Source: Rhizobacter sp. Root404
GTDB lineage: Bacteria; Pseudomonadota; Gammaproteobacteria; Burkholderiales; Burkholderiaceae_C
Assembly (NCBI RefSeq): GCF_001425865.1
Contig: NZ_LMDS01000007.1
Coordinates: forward strand, 1,156 to 65,155
Length of the DNA: 64,000 bases
Direction of reading: 5' to 3'
Shown piece after piece: positions 15,536 through 23,954 of this stretch. A model generated the notes under the pieces. That model saw only the letters and a list, made by a program, of their open reading frames with translations, had not been told where the DNA came from and ran no database searches. The position numbers and the translations under genes were made by a program. Every line of letters begins with the position of its first letter. Position 1 is the first letter of the stretch.

Positions 15536-16721
15536 GTCCCACATCCTTCGCCGCCTGCCGGCGTCATTGATCATCAAGCGCCTGCTGGCGCCGGCGATTC
15601 TAGGCACGCTCGTCGCCTGCTCCACGCCGCTGCCGCCGGTCGCACCGGTGCCGCGGCCGGTCGACCCGAACGTCGTGCCGACCAACCCGTTCCCGGTGCC
15701 GATGGTCAACGCGACGATCGTGCGCGCGAAGGCGCGCTGGGTGCCGGTGGACTGGGCCGAGCTGCCCGGCTTCGAGGCCGACCGCAGCAGCGAGCTCTGG
15801 CCGGCGCTGTTGCGCGGCTGCGAGCGCCCGGCGTTCGACTGGGCCGCGCTGTGCGAGCAGGCGCGGGCCGCGTCCACGCCGGCGTTCAGCGACGACGCGA
15901 CGCGGACCTGGCTGCGGCAACGCCTGCAGCCGTACCGCGTCGAGTCACTCGACAGCGCACCCGAGGGCCTGATGACAGGCTACTTCGAGCCGCTGGTCGA
16001 CGCGGTGCGCAAGCCGCGCGGCGCGTTCCGCGTGCCGCTGTACGGCCCGCCGGCCGACCTGGCGACGCGCAAGCCGTACTGGACGCGCCAGCAGATCGAT
16101 TCGATGCCGGCTGCCCAGGCCAGCCTGCGCGGTCGCGCGATCGCCTGGGTGGCCGACCCGCTCGATGCGCTGATCCTGCAGATCCAGGGCTCGGGGCGGC
16201 TCAACATCGTCGAGCCGAACGGGCGCAAGACGCTGGTGCGCGTGGCGTTCGCCGGCCACAACGACCACCCGTACAAGTCGGTCGGCCGCTGGCTGATCGA
16301 CCAGGGCGAGCTGACCGCCGCGCAGGCCTCGTGGCCCGGCATCAAGGCCTGGGCGCGCGCGAACCCGAAGCGCATCAACGAGATGCTGTGGGCCAATCCG
16401 CGCACCGTCTTCTTCCGCGAGGAGCCGCTGCCCGACCCGCAGGCCGGCCCGAGAGGCGCGCAGGGTGCGCCGCTGACGCCGGGCCGCTCGATCGCGGTCG
16501 ACCCGCTGGCGATCCCGTACGGCACGCCGGTCTGGCTCGACAGCACCGAGCCGCTGTCCACCACGCCGCTGCGCCGCCTGGCGATGGCGCAGGACACCGG
16601 CAGCGCGATCACCGGCGCGGTGCGCGCCGACTACTTCTGGGGCTGGGGCGAGACCGCCGAGAACCAGGCCGGGCGCATGAAGCAGCCGCTGCGGATGTGG
16701 GTGCTTTGGCCGAAGCCGTGA
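15534..16721 (+). CDS. mltA: Membrane-bound lytic murein transglycosylase A
   Basis: MltA is an outer-membrane lipoprotein that cleaves the glycan strands of peptidoglycan, leaving 1,6-anhydromuropeptides. The 395-residue protein has a signal peptide ending in the lipobox LVAC (Cys29). Its family core reads GLMTGYFEPLVDA, LILQIQGSGRLNI, VAFAGHNDHPYKSVGRWL, SIAVDPLAIPYGTPVWLDS and AQDTGSAITGAVRADYFWG, the last holding the catalytic aspartate. The ATG at 15534 gives the signal peptide directly; an upstream in-frame extension lacks signal character. Confidence 0.94.
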   Translation: MSHILRRLPASLIIKRLLAPAILGTLVACSTPLPPVAPVPRPVDPNVVPTNPFPVPMVNATIVRAKARWVPVDWAELPGFEADRSSELWPALLRGCERPAFDWAALCEQARAASTPAFSDDATRTWLRQRLQPYRVESLDSAPEGLMTGYFEPLVDAVRKPRGAFRVPLYGPPADLATRKPYWTRQQIDSMPAAQASLRGRAIAWVADPLDALILQIQGSGRLNIVEPNGRKTLVRVAFAGHNDHPYKSVGRWLIDQGELTAAQASWPGIKAWARANPKRINEMLWANPRTVFFREEPLPDPQAGPRGAQGAPLTPGRSIAVDPLAIPYGTPVWLDSTEPLSTTPLRRLAMAQDTGSAITGAVRADYFWGWGETAENQAGRMKQPLRMWVLWPKP

Positions 16722-16781
16722 CGGCGTGAAAGATTCGCCGGCAGACTGCGACCTAAGGCCTCATTTCGAAGGAGACACGTC

Positions 16782-17255
16782 ATGACCCGCCGCCCCCTGC
16801 TCGCCCTGCTCGGCACGTTCGGCTTCGCCGCGAGCGCCGCTCGCGCGCAATCGTCGGGGCCGAAGATCGAACCGCTGCGCCTGACCGACGCCGAGTGGCA
16901 GAAGCGCCTGGCGCCCGCCGCGTACCAGGTGCTGCGCCACGAAGGCACCGAGCGCGCCGGCACCAGCCCGCTCGACCACGAGAAGCGCAAGGGCGTGTTC
17001 CATTGCGCCGGCTGCGAGCTGGCGTTGTTCTCGTCCGACACCAAGTTCGACAGCGGCACCGGCTGGCCGAGCTTCTTCGCGCCGCTGCCCGGCGCGGTCG
17101 CGACCAAGACCGATTTCAAGCTGATCGCGCCGCGCACCGAGTACCACTGCGCGCGCTGCGAAGGCCACCAGGGCCATGTGTTCGACGACGGCCCGCGGCC
17201 GACCGGCAAGCGCTACTGCAACAACGGCGTGGCGCTGAAGTTCGTGCCGGCCTGA
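16782..17255 (+). CDS. msrB: Exported peptide-methionine (R)-S-oxide reductase
   Basis: MsrB reduces the R form of methionine sulfoxide in oxidised proteins. After a signal peptide with twin arginines (MTRRPLLALLGTFGFAASAARA) the 157-residue protein carries the zinc-binding CxxC pairs (CAGC, CARC), GTGWPSF, HVFDDGP and the catalytic cysteine in RYCNNG (about Cys146). Most cytoplasmic MsrB proteins have RYCINS or RYCVNS, so NNG is a small variation. The export signal implies repair of periplasmic proteins, and twin-arginine export is possible. The 3' end overlaps the convergent UdgX gene by 43 bases. Confidence 0.92.
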   Translation: MTRRPLLALLGTFGFAASAARAQSSGPKIEPLRLTDAEWQKRLAPAAYQVLRHEGTERAGTSPLDHEKRKGVFHCAGCELALFSSDTKFDSGTGWPSFFAPLPGAVATKTDFKLIAPRTEYHCARCEGHQGHVFDDGPRPTGKRYCNNGVALKFVPA

Positions 17256-18700
17256 CGCAGGTCCTCGAGCCAGCGCTCGAACGCCGCGTCGCGCTCGTCC
17301 GGCGGCATGCGCAGCAGCGCCGACGGGTGCAGCGTGACCAGCACGCGCAGGCCGTCGGCGCGCGCCAGCCACCGGCCGCGCTCCTTCATCACCGCGACCG
17401 GCCGTCCGAGCAGCGCGCGCGCCGCGGTGGCGCCGAGCGCGACGATCGCCTGCGGCGCGACCAGGGCGATCTCGCTCTCCAGCCAGTGCAGGCACGCCGC
17501 GACCTCCTGCTGCGCCGGCGTCTTGTGGATGCGCCGCTGGCCGCGCAGCTCGTACTTGAAGTGGCGCACTGCGTTGGTCAGGTAGAGCGCGTCGCGCGGC
17601 CAGCCGAGCGCCGCGAGCGCGCGGTCGAGCAGCTGGCCGGCCGGGCCGACGAACGGGCGGCCGCGCAGGTCTTCCCGGTCGCCCGGCTGTTCGCCGACCA
17701 GCATCAGCTGCGCCTGCGCCGGCCCTTCGCCGTTGACGACCTGCGTCGCGAGCGCGCCGAGCGGGCACTCGCGGCAGTACGAGGTCGCGTCGAACAGCGC
17801 GGGCAGCGAGCCCGGCGCATGGGCCCCGACCGGGCGCTGGTCGACACGCAACGCCGTGGAGGCGGCCGGCCGTCGCCTGCTCGGCTCGCTCGCGGCCTTT
17901 TCGACCATGCGGTGGCTGCGTTCGGCAGAAGACGCCGACAGCGGATGGATCAGCGCGGCCTCGGGCAGGTTCTTCCAGTATCGGCGCGGCATTTCCTTCT
18001 CCATCATCGCGACCTTCAGGCGCGCCGGGTTGAAGATGTTCGCGTAATAGGTGAGCCACAACTGCTCGGCCGCATCGGCCGGCGGCGCGTCCTCGCGGCG
18101 CGCGCCGGGGCCGTACACGAGTCCGGTGCCGTCCCAGCGCACGCAGCGCTCGGGCGTCAGGATCGCCCAGTGCATCTGCGCGAAGCGGCGCGCGAAGAAC
18201 GGAGCCGTGGCCTCGACAATGTGGTGCGCCGGCTCGAACCACGCGACGTGCTGCAAAGCGGCGCCGCCTTCGCCGGTCGACGGCAGCGGGCGGAAACGCA
18301 CGAACGCGGTCATCTTGTGCATCTCGCGCCGCACCGTGCGCGCCATCTGCTCGACCGACATGCGGTCGGGATCGAGCGGGTCATCGCGCAGCGCGGGCTC
18401 ATGCACCAGGCGCCAGAGCAACCGGTACAGCAACCCGAAGCGGTTCGGGTCGGCGTGCAGCGCGGCGCGCTCGCACAGCGGCACGAAGAACGCGGGCACG
18501 CGGACGGTCGGTGACGGCGCGGCTGGCGCCGCCGACGGAGGTTCGACGGGTGCGTCGGCGAACAGGTCGCCGTCCGCCCGCGACCGCACCTGCCACTCGA
18601 CCCGCTCCGGTGCCACGCCGTCGACCAGCAGGCCGCGCGCCGCGTCGCGAAAGCCCGCGACATCGGCCTCGCCCGCGAGCACGACGACCCGCTCAGCCAT
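17213..18700 (-). CDS. DUF4130-UdgX fusion: uracil-DNA cross-linking/glycosylase protein
   Basis: The 495-residue protein joins two families. Residues 1 to about 260 are DUF4130 (TIGR03915), of unknown biochemical role, with YRLLWRLVHEP, RFRPLPS and YYANIFNPARLKVAMMEKEMPRRYWKNLPEA. Residues about 300-490 are a UdgX-type uracil-DNA glycosylase: CRECPLG, GEQPGDREDLRGRPFVGPAG, RGQRRIHKTP and LHPSALL. The histidine in RRIHK (about His392) corresponds to the residue that UdgX links covalently to the uracil-excised site. CxxC, a Cys in AACLHW and a His in VRHFK are plausible iron-sulfur ligands. Its start overlaps the radical SAM stop by one base; the pair follows an SOS box. Confidence 0.9.
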   Translation of the reverse strand: MAERVVVLAGEADVAGFRDAARGLLVDGVAPERVEWQVRSRADGDLFADAPVEPPSAAPAAPSPTVRVPAFFVPLCERAALHADPNRFGLLYRLLWRLVHEPALRDDPLDPDRMSVEQMARTVRREMHKMTAFVRFRPLPSTGEGGAALQHVAWFEPAHHIVEATAPFFARRFAQMHWAILTPERCVRWDGTGLVYGPGARREDAPPADAAEQLWLTYYANIFNPARLKVAMMEKEMPRRYWKNLPEAALIHPLSASSAERSHRMVEKAASEPSRRRPAASTALRVDQRPVGAHAPGSLPALFDATSYCRECPLGALATQVVNGEGPAQAQLMLVGEQPGDREDLRGRPFVGPAGQLLDRALAALGWPRDALYLTNAVRHFKYELRGQRRIHKTPAQQEVAACLHWLESEIALVAPQAIVALGATAARALLGRPVAVMKERGRWLARADGLRVLVTLHPSALLRMPPDERDAAFERWLEDLRQAGTNFSATPLLQ

Positions 18701-19959
18701 CAGAACAGCGATTGCTGCTGCGGCTTCGGCCGCAACCGAGCCGCGAGGTCGGCAGCGTCCAGGCCGTGCGCGGCGCCGTGCCCCGGCAGCGTGACGAACG
18801 GCAGCACCTGGCGCAACGGAACGTTCAGCCGCGACAGGTCGTCCATCCGCAGCGCACGCGCGCGCCGCGCCTGCAGCAGCCGCTTGACCGAGGTCACGCC
18901 GAGCCCGGGCACGCGCAGCAGCATCTCCTTCGGCGCGCGGTTCAGGTCGACCGGAAAACGCTCGCGGTGCGCCAGCGCCCAGGCCAGCTTGGGGTCGATG
19001 TCGAGCGCCAGCATGCCGTCGGCGGCACCGACAATCTCGTCGTGCGCGAAGCCGTAGAAGCGCATCAGCCAGTCGGCCTGGTACAGGCGGTGTTCGCGCA
19101 CCAGCGGCGGCGCGGCCAGCGGCAACTCGCGCGAGGCGTCGGGAATCGGGCTGAAGGCCGAGTAGTAGACGCGCCTGAGGCGGTACGAGCCGTACAGCGT
19201 CGCGCTGGTGCTCAGGATGCTGCGGTCGTCGGCCGCGTCGGCACCGACGATCATCTGCGTGCTCTGCCCGGCCGGCGCGAAGCGCGGCGGCTTCGCACGC
19301 TTCGGCTGGATGGCCGGTTGCGACGCGGCGGGCTGCGGCCTGGCGGCCTCCTTGGCGTCGTCGATGTGGATGCGCAGGCGCGCCATCGAACGGCGGATCG
19401 CCGGGCCGTCCTTTTCGGGCGCCAGCGCGACCAGACCGGTGTCGGTCGGCAGTTCGATGTTGATGCTCAGGCGGTCGGCGTAACGCCCGGCGCGCGCCAG
19501 CAACTCCGGGCTGGCCTCGGGAATCGTCTTCAGGTGGATGTAGCCTCGGAAGTCGTGGTCCTCGCGCAGCACCCGCGCGACCTCGACCACCTGCTCCATC
19601 GTGTAGTCCGGGCTGCGGATGATGCCGGAGCTCAGGAACAGGCCCTCGATGCAGTTGCGGCGATAGAAGTCCAGCGTCAGCGCGACCACCTCATCGACCG
19701 TGAAGCGCGCGCGCGGCACGTTGCTGGTGACCCGGTTGATGCAGTACAGGCAGTCGTACAGGCAGTGGTTGGTCAGCAGGACCTTCAGCAGCGAGATGCA
19801 GCGGCCGTCCGGCGCATAGCTGTGGCAGATGCCGGCGCCCTCGGTCGAGCCGATGCCGCGGCCGCCGCGCGAATCGCGCGTGGTCGTGCCGCTGGACGCG
19901 CACGAGGCGTCGTACTTGGCGGCGTCGGCCAGGATGGCGAGTTTGCGGTCGAGTTCCAA
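18700..19959 (-). CDS. Radical SAM protein linked to UdgX (putative DNA modification/repair)
   Basis: The 419-residue protein matches the radical SAM family always found beside UdgX/DUF4130 genes (TIGR03916). The cluster-binding motif CLYDCLYC (Cys66, Cys70, Cys73) is intact. Before it lie ILADAAKYDASCASSG and the TEGAGICHSY segment, with two further conserved cysteines. The C-terminal region has a DNA-binding helix-hairpin-helix (VDLNRAPKEMLLRVPGLGV). The reaction is unknown. The start is TTG (19957-19959): an in-frame stop lies just upstream and no ATG or GTG fits. It is the first gene of a two-gene operon, 18 bases after an SOS box. Confidence 0.9.
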   Translation of the reverse strand: MELDRKLAILADAAKYDASCASSGTTTRDSRGGRGIGSTEGAGICHSYAPDGRCISLLKVLLTNHCLYDCLYCINRVTSNVPRARFTVDEVVALTLDFYRRNCIEGLFLSSGIIRSPDYTMEQVVEVARVLREDHDFRGYIHLKTIPEASPELLARAGRYADRLSINIELPTDTGLVALAPEKDGPAIRRSMARLRIHIDDAKEAARPQPAASQPAIQPKRAKPPRFAPAGQSTQMIVGADAADDRSILSTSATLYGSYRLRRVYYSAFSPIPDASRELPLAAPPLVREHRLYQADWLMRFYGFAHDEIVGAADGMLALDIDPKLAWALAHRERFPVDLNRAPKEMLLRVPGLGVTSVKRLLQARRARALRMDDLSRLNVPLRQVLPFVTLPGHGAAHGLDAADLAARLRPKPQQQSLF

Positions 19960-19977
19960 GGCGGGTCAGGCGAAAAG

Positions 19978-19993
19978 CTGTACGAATATACAG
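19978..19993 (-). promoter_or_regulatory. LexA (SOS) box upstream of the radical SAM-UdgX operon
   Basis: The 16-base sequence CTGTATATTCGTACAG on the minus strand fits the proteobacterial LexA operator CTGT-N8-ACAG exactly at all eight fixed positions, with an AT-rich centre. It lies 18 bases upstream of the TTG start and includes TATATT, a possible -10, so LexA binding would block the promoter. This predicts DNA-damage induction of the operon. Confidence 0.8.
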
Positions 19994-20040
19994 TTCCCGA
20001 CCGACCCTTGACGGTGCGCGGGTTCACCGCGCGCACACCT

Positions 20041-20454
20041 TCAGGCGGGCACCGAGGCCGCGTCCTTCATCGTCGAGGCGAGCACGCCGTACACGTCGAT
20101 CCAGGCGGTCTCGACTTCCGGCGTCCACGCGGCGCCGAGGCCTTGCTGCAGGGTCTTGAGCAGCGCGTCGCCGACGACCTCGTAGTGCTCCTCCTTCACG
20201 CCGTAGCCGGCGTGGCGCTGGCCGAGCTGGCGCAGCGTGGGCAGCAGCACCTCGGGCGTATCCAGCGTCGCGACGGCCACACCGATCATCTGCATCAGCT
20301 TGGTGCCCTGCTCGACCATGTCGCCGCGGAACAGCGCCCGCAGCACCGGATCGGCCTCGAACAGGTTGGCGTAGAACAGCTCGGCCGCCTGCGGCGCGAT
20401 CGGTTCGACGAGGTCGAAGCTCTCCCTCACCAGCGAGATCGTGTGGTCGTTCAT
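20041..20454 (-). CDS. Single-domain bacterial globin
   Basis: The 137-residue protein is a myoglobin-like globin of the Vitreoscilla haemoglobin / flavohaemoglobin-head type. It keeps Phe42 at CD1 (RALFRGDM), the proximal His81 in GQRHAGYGVKEEHYEVVG, and Tyr29 and Gln52 are candidate distal residues. No reductase domain is attached. Such proteins bind oxygen or nitric oxide. I started it at MNDHTISLV; the frame is open further upstream. A 10-bp palindrome TTGCATGCAA lies at 20497-20506, about 43 bases before the start. Confidence 0.9.
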   Translation of the reverse strand: MNDHTISLVRESFDLVEPIAPQAAELFYANLFEADPVLRALFRGDMVEQGTKLMQMIGVAVATLDTPEVLLPTLRQLGQRHAGYGVKEEHYEVVGDALLKTLQQGLGAAWTPEVETAWIDVYGVLASTMKDAASVPA

Positions 20455-20555
20455 CGCAAATCCTCCGAACGGTGCGTGGGGACGGTGTCGCCGCGTTTGC
20501 ATGCAAGCGCGATGCCGCCCCGGCGCGGTGCGCGGAGGAAGGTGCGTCGGGCGCG

Positions 20556-21476
20556 TCAGCGGGCGAGGAAGTCGCGCACCAGCGCGGTGGTCGCGCGCGG
20601 GTTCTCTTCCATGATCCAGTGGCCTGAATCGGGCACGATGCCTTCGGTCACGTTGTCGGCCCCGGCGCGCATCACGGTGGCCATCATCGGCCCGAACGAC
20701 TTCTCTCCGCCGACCGCAAGCACCGGCATCTTCAACCGGTCGCGCGCCAGCCAGGCCCGGTTGTCGATCGCGTCCTGGTCGAACGCCGCGAACTGCGCGA
20801 AGCCGGCGTGCATCGCGCCCGGCTGCGCGTACAGCGCGGCATAGTGGCGGCGCGCCGCTTCGCCGAAGCGCGCCGGCGTGGCCGAGAACTCGTTCCAGAA
20901 CCGGTCAAGGTAGATGCGCTCGCGGCCGGCCACCAGACGCTCCATGTCCGGCCCGCCGAAGCGGAAGTGCCACAGCAGCGGGTTCTTGAGAATCTCCTCC
21001 CACGGCCCGACGCCAGGCACCGGCGCATCGATCAGCACCAGGCGGCGCACCCGCTGCGGGTTCTGGGCCGCGAACTGGAACGCGACCATGTTGCCGATGT
21101 CGTGCGCCACCACGTCGGCCTCGCGCACCCCGTACGCCTCGAGCACGCCCGCGATGTCGACCGCCTGGGTCTTCTTGTCGTAGCCACCGGCGGGACGGGC
21201 CGAGCGGCCCATGCCGCGCAGGTCGGGCACGATCACGGTGTGGTCGCGGGCCAGGTCCGCCGCCAGCGGCACCCACATATCGCCGGTCTCGCCGTAGCCG
21301 TGCAGCAGCACGACGGCCGGGCCGCTGCCGCCCGAGCGCACATGGAGCGTGGTGCCGTTGGCCGCGACCTCGCGCAGCTTGAATCCGGTCGGGAAGGCGA
21401 AGCCGGCATCCGCGGCGGACGCCGGCATGGCCAGCGTGACGAGGCAGGCGGCCCAGAGGGACAACAGGTGGCGCAT
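20556..21476 (-). CDS. Secreted alpha/beta hydrolase, epoxide-hydrolase-like
   Basis: The 306-residue enzyme starts with a signal peptide (about residues 1-21, ending PASA) and has an alpha/beta-hydrolase fold: oxyanion VLLHGYGETG, strand VIVPDLRGMGRS, nucleophile elbow AHDIGNMV (Asp126 instead of Ser) and the late His in DSGHWIMEENP. An aspartate nucleophile is typical of epoxide hydrolases and haloalkane dehalogenases. The substrate is unknown. A good ribosome site AGGAGAAT precedes the ATG at 21476. It is divergent from a LysR regulator 107 bases away, which probably controls it. Confidence 0.88.
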   Translation of the reverse strand: MRHLLSLWAACLVTLAMPASAADAGFAFPTGFKLREVAANGTTLHVRSGGSGPAVVLLHGYGETGDMWVPLAADLARDHTVIVPDLRGMGRSARPAGGYDKKTQAVDIAGVLEAYGVREADVVAHDIGNMVAFQFAAQNPQRVRRLVLIDAPVPGVGPWEEILKNPLLWHFRFGGPDMERLVAGRERIYLDRFWNEFSATPARFGEAARRHYAALYAQPGAMHAGFAQFAAFDQDAIDNRAWLARDRLKMPVLAVGGEKSFGPMMATVMRAGADNVTEGIVPDSGHWIMEENPRATTALVRDFLAR

Positions 21477-21583
21477 CGGATTCTCCTGAGTGATGAAACT
21501 GCCGCGAAGTCTGCGCCGCACGCTCGCGCTCGACCAGCCCGGACAGGATTCAATCAGCTTCAACCAGCGGTTTAAGATGCCGC

Positions 21584-22507
21584 ATGTCCAACCTGCAGCA
21601 CCTGATCTCGTTCGTGCAGACGGCCGAGCACGGCAGCTTCTCCGCGGCCGCACGCAGCCTGGGGCTGACGCCCGCCGGCGTCAGCAAGAACGTCGCACGG
21701 CTCGAAGCCGGGCTCGGCGTGCGGCTGTTCCACCGCAGCACGCGCCGGCTGTCGCTGACCGAGAGCGGCGAGCGCTTCCTGCGCCAGGTCGATCAACCGC
21801 TCGGTGCGCTGCGCGGCGCGATGACCGGCGTGCGCGAGCGCGACGAGGCCCCGGCCGGCACCCTGAAGGTCAGCATGGGCCAGGCCTTCGGGCGCCGCTT
21901 CGTCGTGCCGCTGCTCGGCGAGTTCCTGCAGCGCTACCCGGCGATCGTGCCGGACTGGCATTTCGACAACCGCGCCGTCGACCTGATCGGCGAAGGCTTC
22001 GACGCGGCGATCGGCGGCGGCTTCGAACTCACCCCCGGCGTCGTCGCGCGCGAGCTGGCGCGGGTGCACATCGTCGCGGTCGCGTCGCCCGGGTACCTCG
22101 CCGGCCGACCGACGCCGCGCCAGCCGGAGGACCTGGCCGGGTTCGACGGCATCATGCGCCGCTCGTCGCCCACCGGCCGCGTGCGGCCCTGGACGCTGCG
22201 CTCGCGCCGCGGCGTCGACCAGCCGGTGCCGTGCCGCCCGCGCGTCGTGTTCAGCGACCCGGAGGCCATCGCCGAGGCGGCCTTGCTCGGCCTCGGCGTC
22301 GCGCTGCTGCCGATGCCGTTCGCGTTCGCGGCCATCGCCGGCGGCACCCTGGTGCGGCTGCTGCCCGGCTGGTACCACGATGCCGGCCCCCTCTCGCTGT
22401 ACTACCCGACCCGCCGGCTGCTGCCGGCGAAGACGCGCGTGTTCGCCGACTACCTCACCGAGCGCTTCCGCGACGCCGGGTTCGCACGGCTGGTCGACGG
22501 CCGCTGA
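21584..22507 (+). CDS. LysR family transcriptional regulator
   Basis: The 307-residue regulator has a typical N-terminal winged helix-turn-helix (MSNLQHLISFVQTAEHGSFS, then AAARSLGLTPAGVSKNVARLE and FHRSTRRLSLTESGERF) and a C-terminal periplasmic-binding-like effector domain from about residue 90. It belongs to the CrgA/DmlR-like subgroup. The likely target is the divergent secreted hydrolase gene. Confidence 0.92.
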   Translation: MSNLQHLISFVQTAEHGSFSAAARSLGLTPAGVSKNVARLEAGLGVRLFHRSTRRLSLTESGERFLRQVDQPLGALRGAMTGVRERDEAPAGTLKVSMGQAFGRRFVVPLLGEFLQRYPAIVPDWHFDNRAVDLIGEGFDAAIGGGFELTPGVVARELARVHIVAVASPGYLAGRPTPRQPEDLAGFDGIMRRSSPTGRVRPWTLRSRRGVDQPVPCRPRVVFSDPEAIAEAALLGLGVALLPMPFAFAAIAGGTLVRLLPGWYHDAGPLSLYYPTRRLLPAKTRVFADYLTERFRDAGFARLVDGR

Positions 22508-22566
22508 GGCCGGCGGCCGCCGTTTCGAGAAGCGACAATCCGCGTCTCGCCACCAAGGAGCAGGCA

Positions 22567-22869
22567 ATGGCCAAGGGCTACTGGATCGCGCGGGTCGACG
22601 TGAGCGACCCCGAAGGCTACAAGGCCTACGTGGCCGCGAACGCGGCGCCGCTGCAGCGCTTCGGCGCGCGCTTCCTGACGCGCGGCGGCCGCTACGAGGC
22701 CCCGGAGGGCGCGAGCCGCAGCCGCAACGTGGTGATCGAGTTCCCGTCGTACGACGCGGCGCTCGCGTGCTGGCGCTCGGCCGACTACCAGGCGGCGCTG
22801 GCGCTGCGCCAGCCGTTCTCGACCGCCGAGGTCGTCATCGTCGAAGGCTACGACGGCCCGCAGCCCTAG
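22567..22869 (+). CDS. DUF1330 domain protein
   Basis: The 100-residue protein starts MAKGYWIARVDVSDPEGYKAY and contains RGGRYEAPEG, the conserved core of DUF1330, a small ferredoxin-like alpha/beta (dimeric alpha-beta barrel) fold with no established reaction. A ribosome site AGGAG lies about 10 bases before the ATG. It follows the LysR gene by 59 bases and ends with a four-base convergent overlap with the GlxA-type gene. Confidence 0.9.
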   Translation: MAKGYWIARVDVSDPEGYKAYVAANAAPLQRFGARFLTRGGRYEAPEGASRSRNVVIEFPSYDAALACWRSADYQAALALRQPFSTAEVVIVEGYDGPQP

Positions 22870-23828
22870 GCGCGCGCCCGCAGTTCGCGCACGCCCTTGC
22901 CGAGCCGGCGGCGCAGCAGGCTGCGCAGGGTCACGCCATCCGCATAGCCGATCTGCGCGGCGATCTGGTCGACGCTCTCGCTGCCGGTGCGCAGCAGGTG
23001 CAATGCACGCTCGACCCGCAGGTCCTGGAAGTACGACAGCGGCGTCTTGCCGAGCACGGCATGCATCCGTCGCGCCAGCGTGCGTTCGCTGGCACCGACC
23101 GCGCGGGCCGCGTCGTTCAGCGAGAAGCCGTGCGCCAGCCGATGGCGCGCCCAGCCCTCGAAGCGTTCGACCAGCGGGTCCGCATGTGCCAGGTGATCGG
23201 GGATCACGAACTCGGCCTGCGAGCCGCGCGGCTCGACGAGCAGGTAACGCGCGGCCAGCGCGGCCAGCGCCGGGCTGCGCTGGCGCAACACACCGAGTGC
23301 CAGGTCGAGATGCGCCATCGCCGCGCCCGCGGTCGTGAAGCCGGCCGAGTTCACCAGCATGCGGGATTCGTCGAGCGCCACCTTCGGGTAACGCTGGCGG
23401 AACATCGGCGCGAGCCACCAGGAGGTGGTCGCGCGCTGGCCGTCGAGCAGGCCGCTCTCGGCGAGCACGAAGGTGCCGGTACACGCCGCACCGAGCACCG
23501 CGGCCCCGCCCGACCAGCGCTGCAGCAGCGTCACCGCATCCGCGACGTCGGGCCGTGCGAGCCGCGCGGCGAGCGTGTCGGGCATCTTGGCGCCGAGCGC
23601 CGGCACCAGCACGACATCGGGCGGCGGCAGCGCATCGGCCGGCACGACCGGCACCGTGAGCCCCTGCGCGGTGTGCACGCGCCGCCGCACGCCGGCGAAC
23701 GCGAGCTCGATCGGCGCCGGCGCATCGGGCAGCGTGGCGGCGAGTTCGTTGGCGGTGGCGAAGGTGTCGCCCAGCGCCGCGAGGCCGAGATCGAACACGC
23801 CGTCGAGGACGAGCAGGTGCAGTCGCAT
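22866..23828 (-). CDS. GlxA-type AraC regulator with DJ-1/PfpI domain
   Basis: The 320-residue protein couples an N-terminal DJ-1/PfpI-like domain (about 1-185; nucleophile-elbow Cys in GAACTGTFVLAESGLLDGQR) to a C-terminal AraC/XylS DNA-binding domain (about 215-315; LNDAARAVGASERTLARRMH and YFQDLRVERALHLLRTG). Such regulators respond to small metabolites through the PfpI-like half. It is divergent from the small monooxygenase gene at 23955, which is its most likely target. Confidence 0.92.
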   Translation of the reverse strand: MRLHLLVLDGVFDLGLAALGDTFATANELAATLPDAPAPIELAFAGVRRRVHTAQGLTVPVVPADALPPPDVVLVPALGAKMPDTLAARLARPDVADAVTLLQRWSGGAAVLGAACTGTFVLAESGLLDGQRATTSWWLAPMFRQRYPKVALDESRMLVNSAGFTTAGAAMAHLDLALGVLRQRSPALAALAARYLLVEPRGSQAEFVIPDHLAHADPLVERFEGWARHRLAHGFSLNDAARAVGASERTLARRMHAVLGKTPLSYFQDLRVERALHLLRTGSESVDQIAAQIGYADGVTLRSLLRRRLGKGVRELRARA

Positions 23829-23954
23829 GGGGTCGATCGTAACGCGAGGTCGATGGCAGGAATGACATCAACGTTGTCTTTCCTGCCACTGGTCTCCAGC
23901 GCGCCGCGACACCAGACTGCACTCCTCCCCCAAGTTCACCGAAAGGAATACACC

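Noticed and set aside
20497..20506. TTGCATGCAA palindrome upstream of the globin gene as an FNR or NO-sensor operator
   Set aside because: It does not match the FNR/NnrR half-site spacing or the NsrR consensus. A 10-bp palindrome alone is too weak to call.
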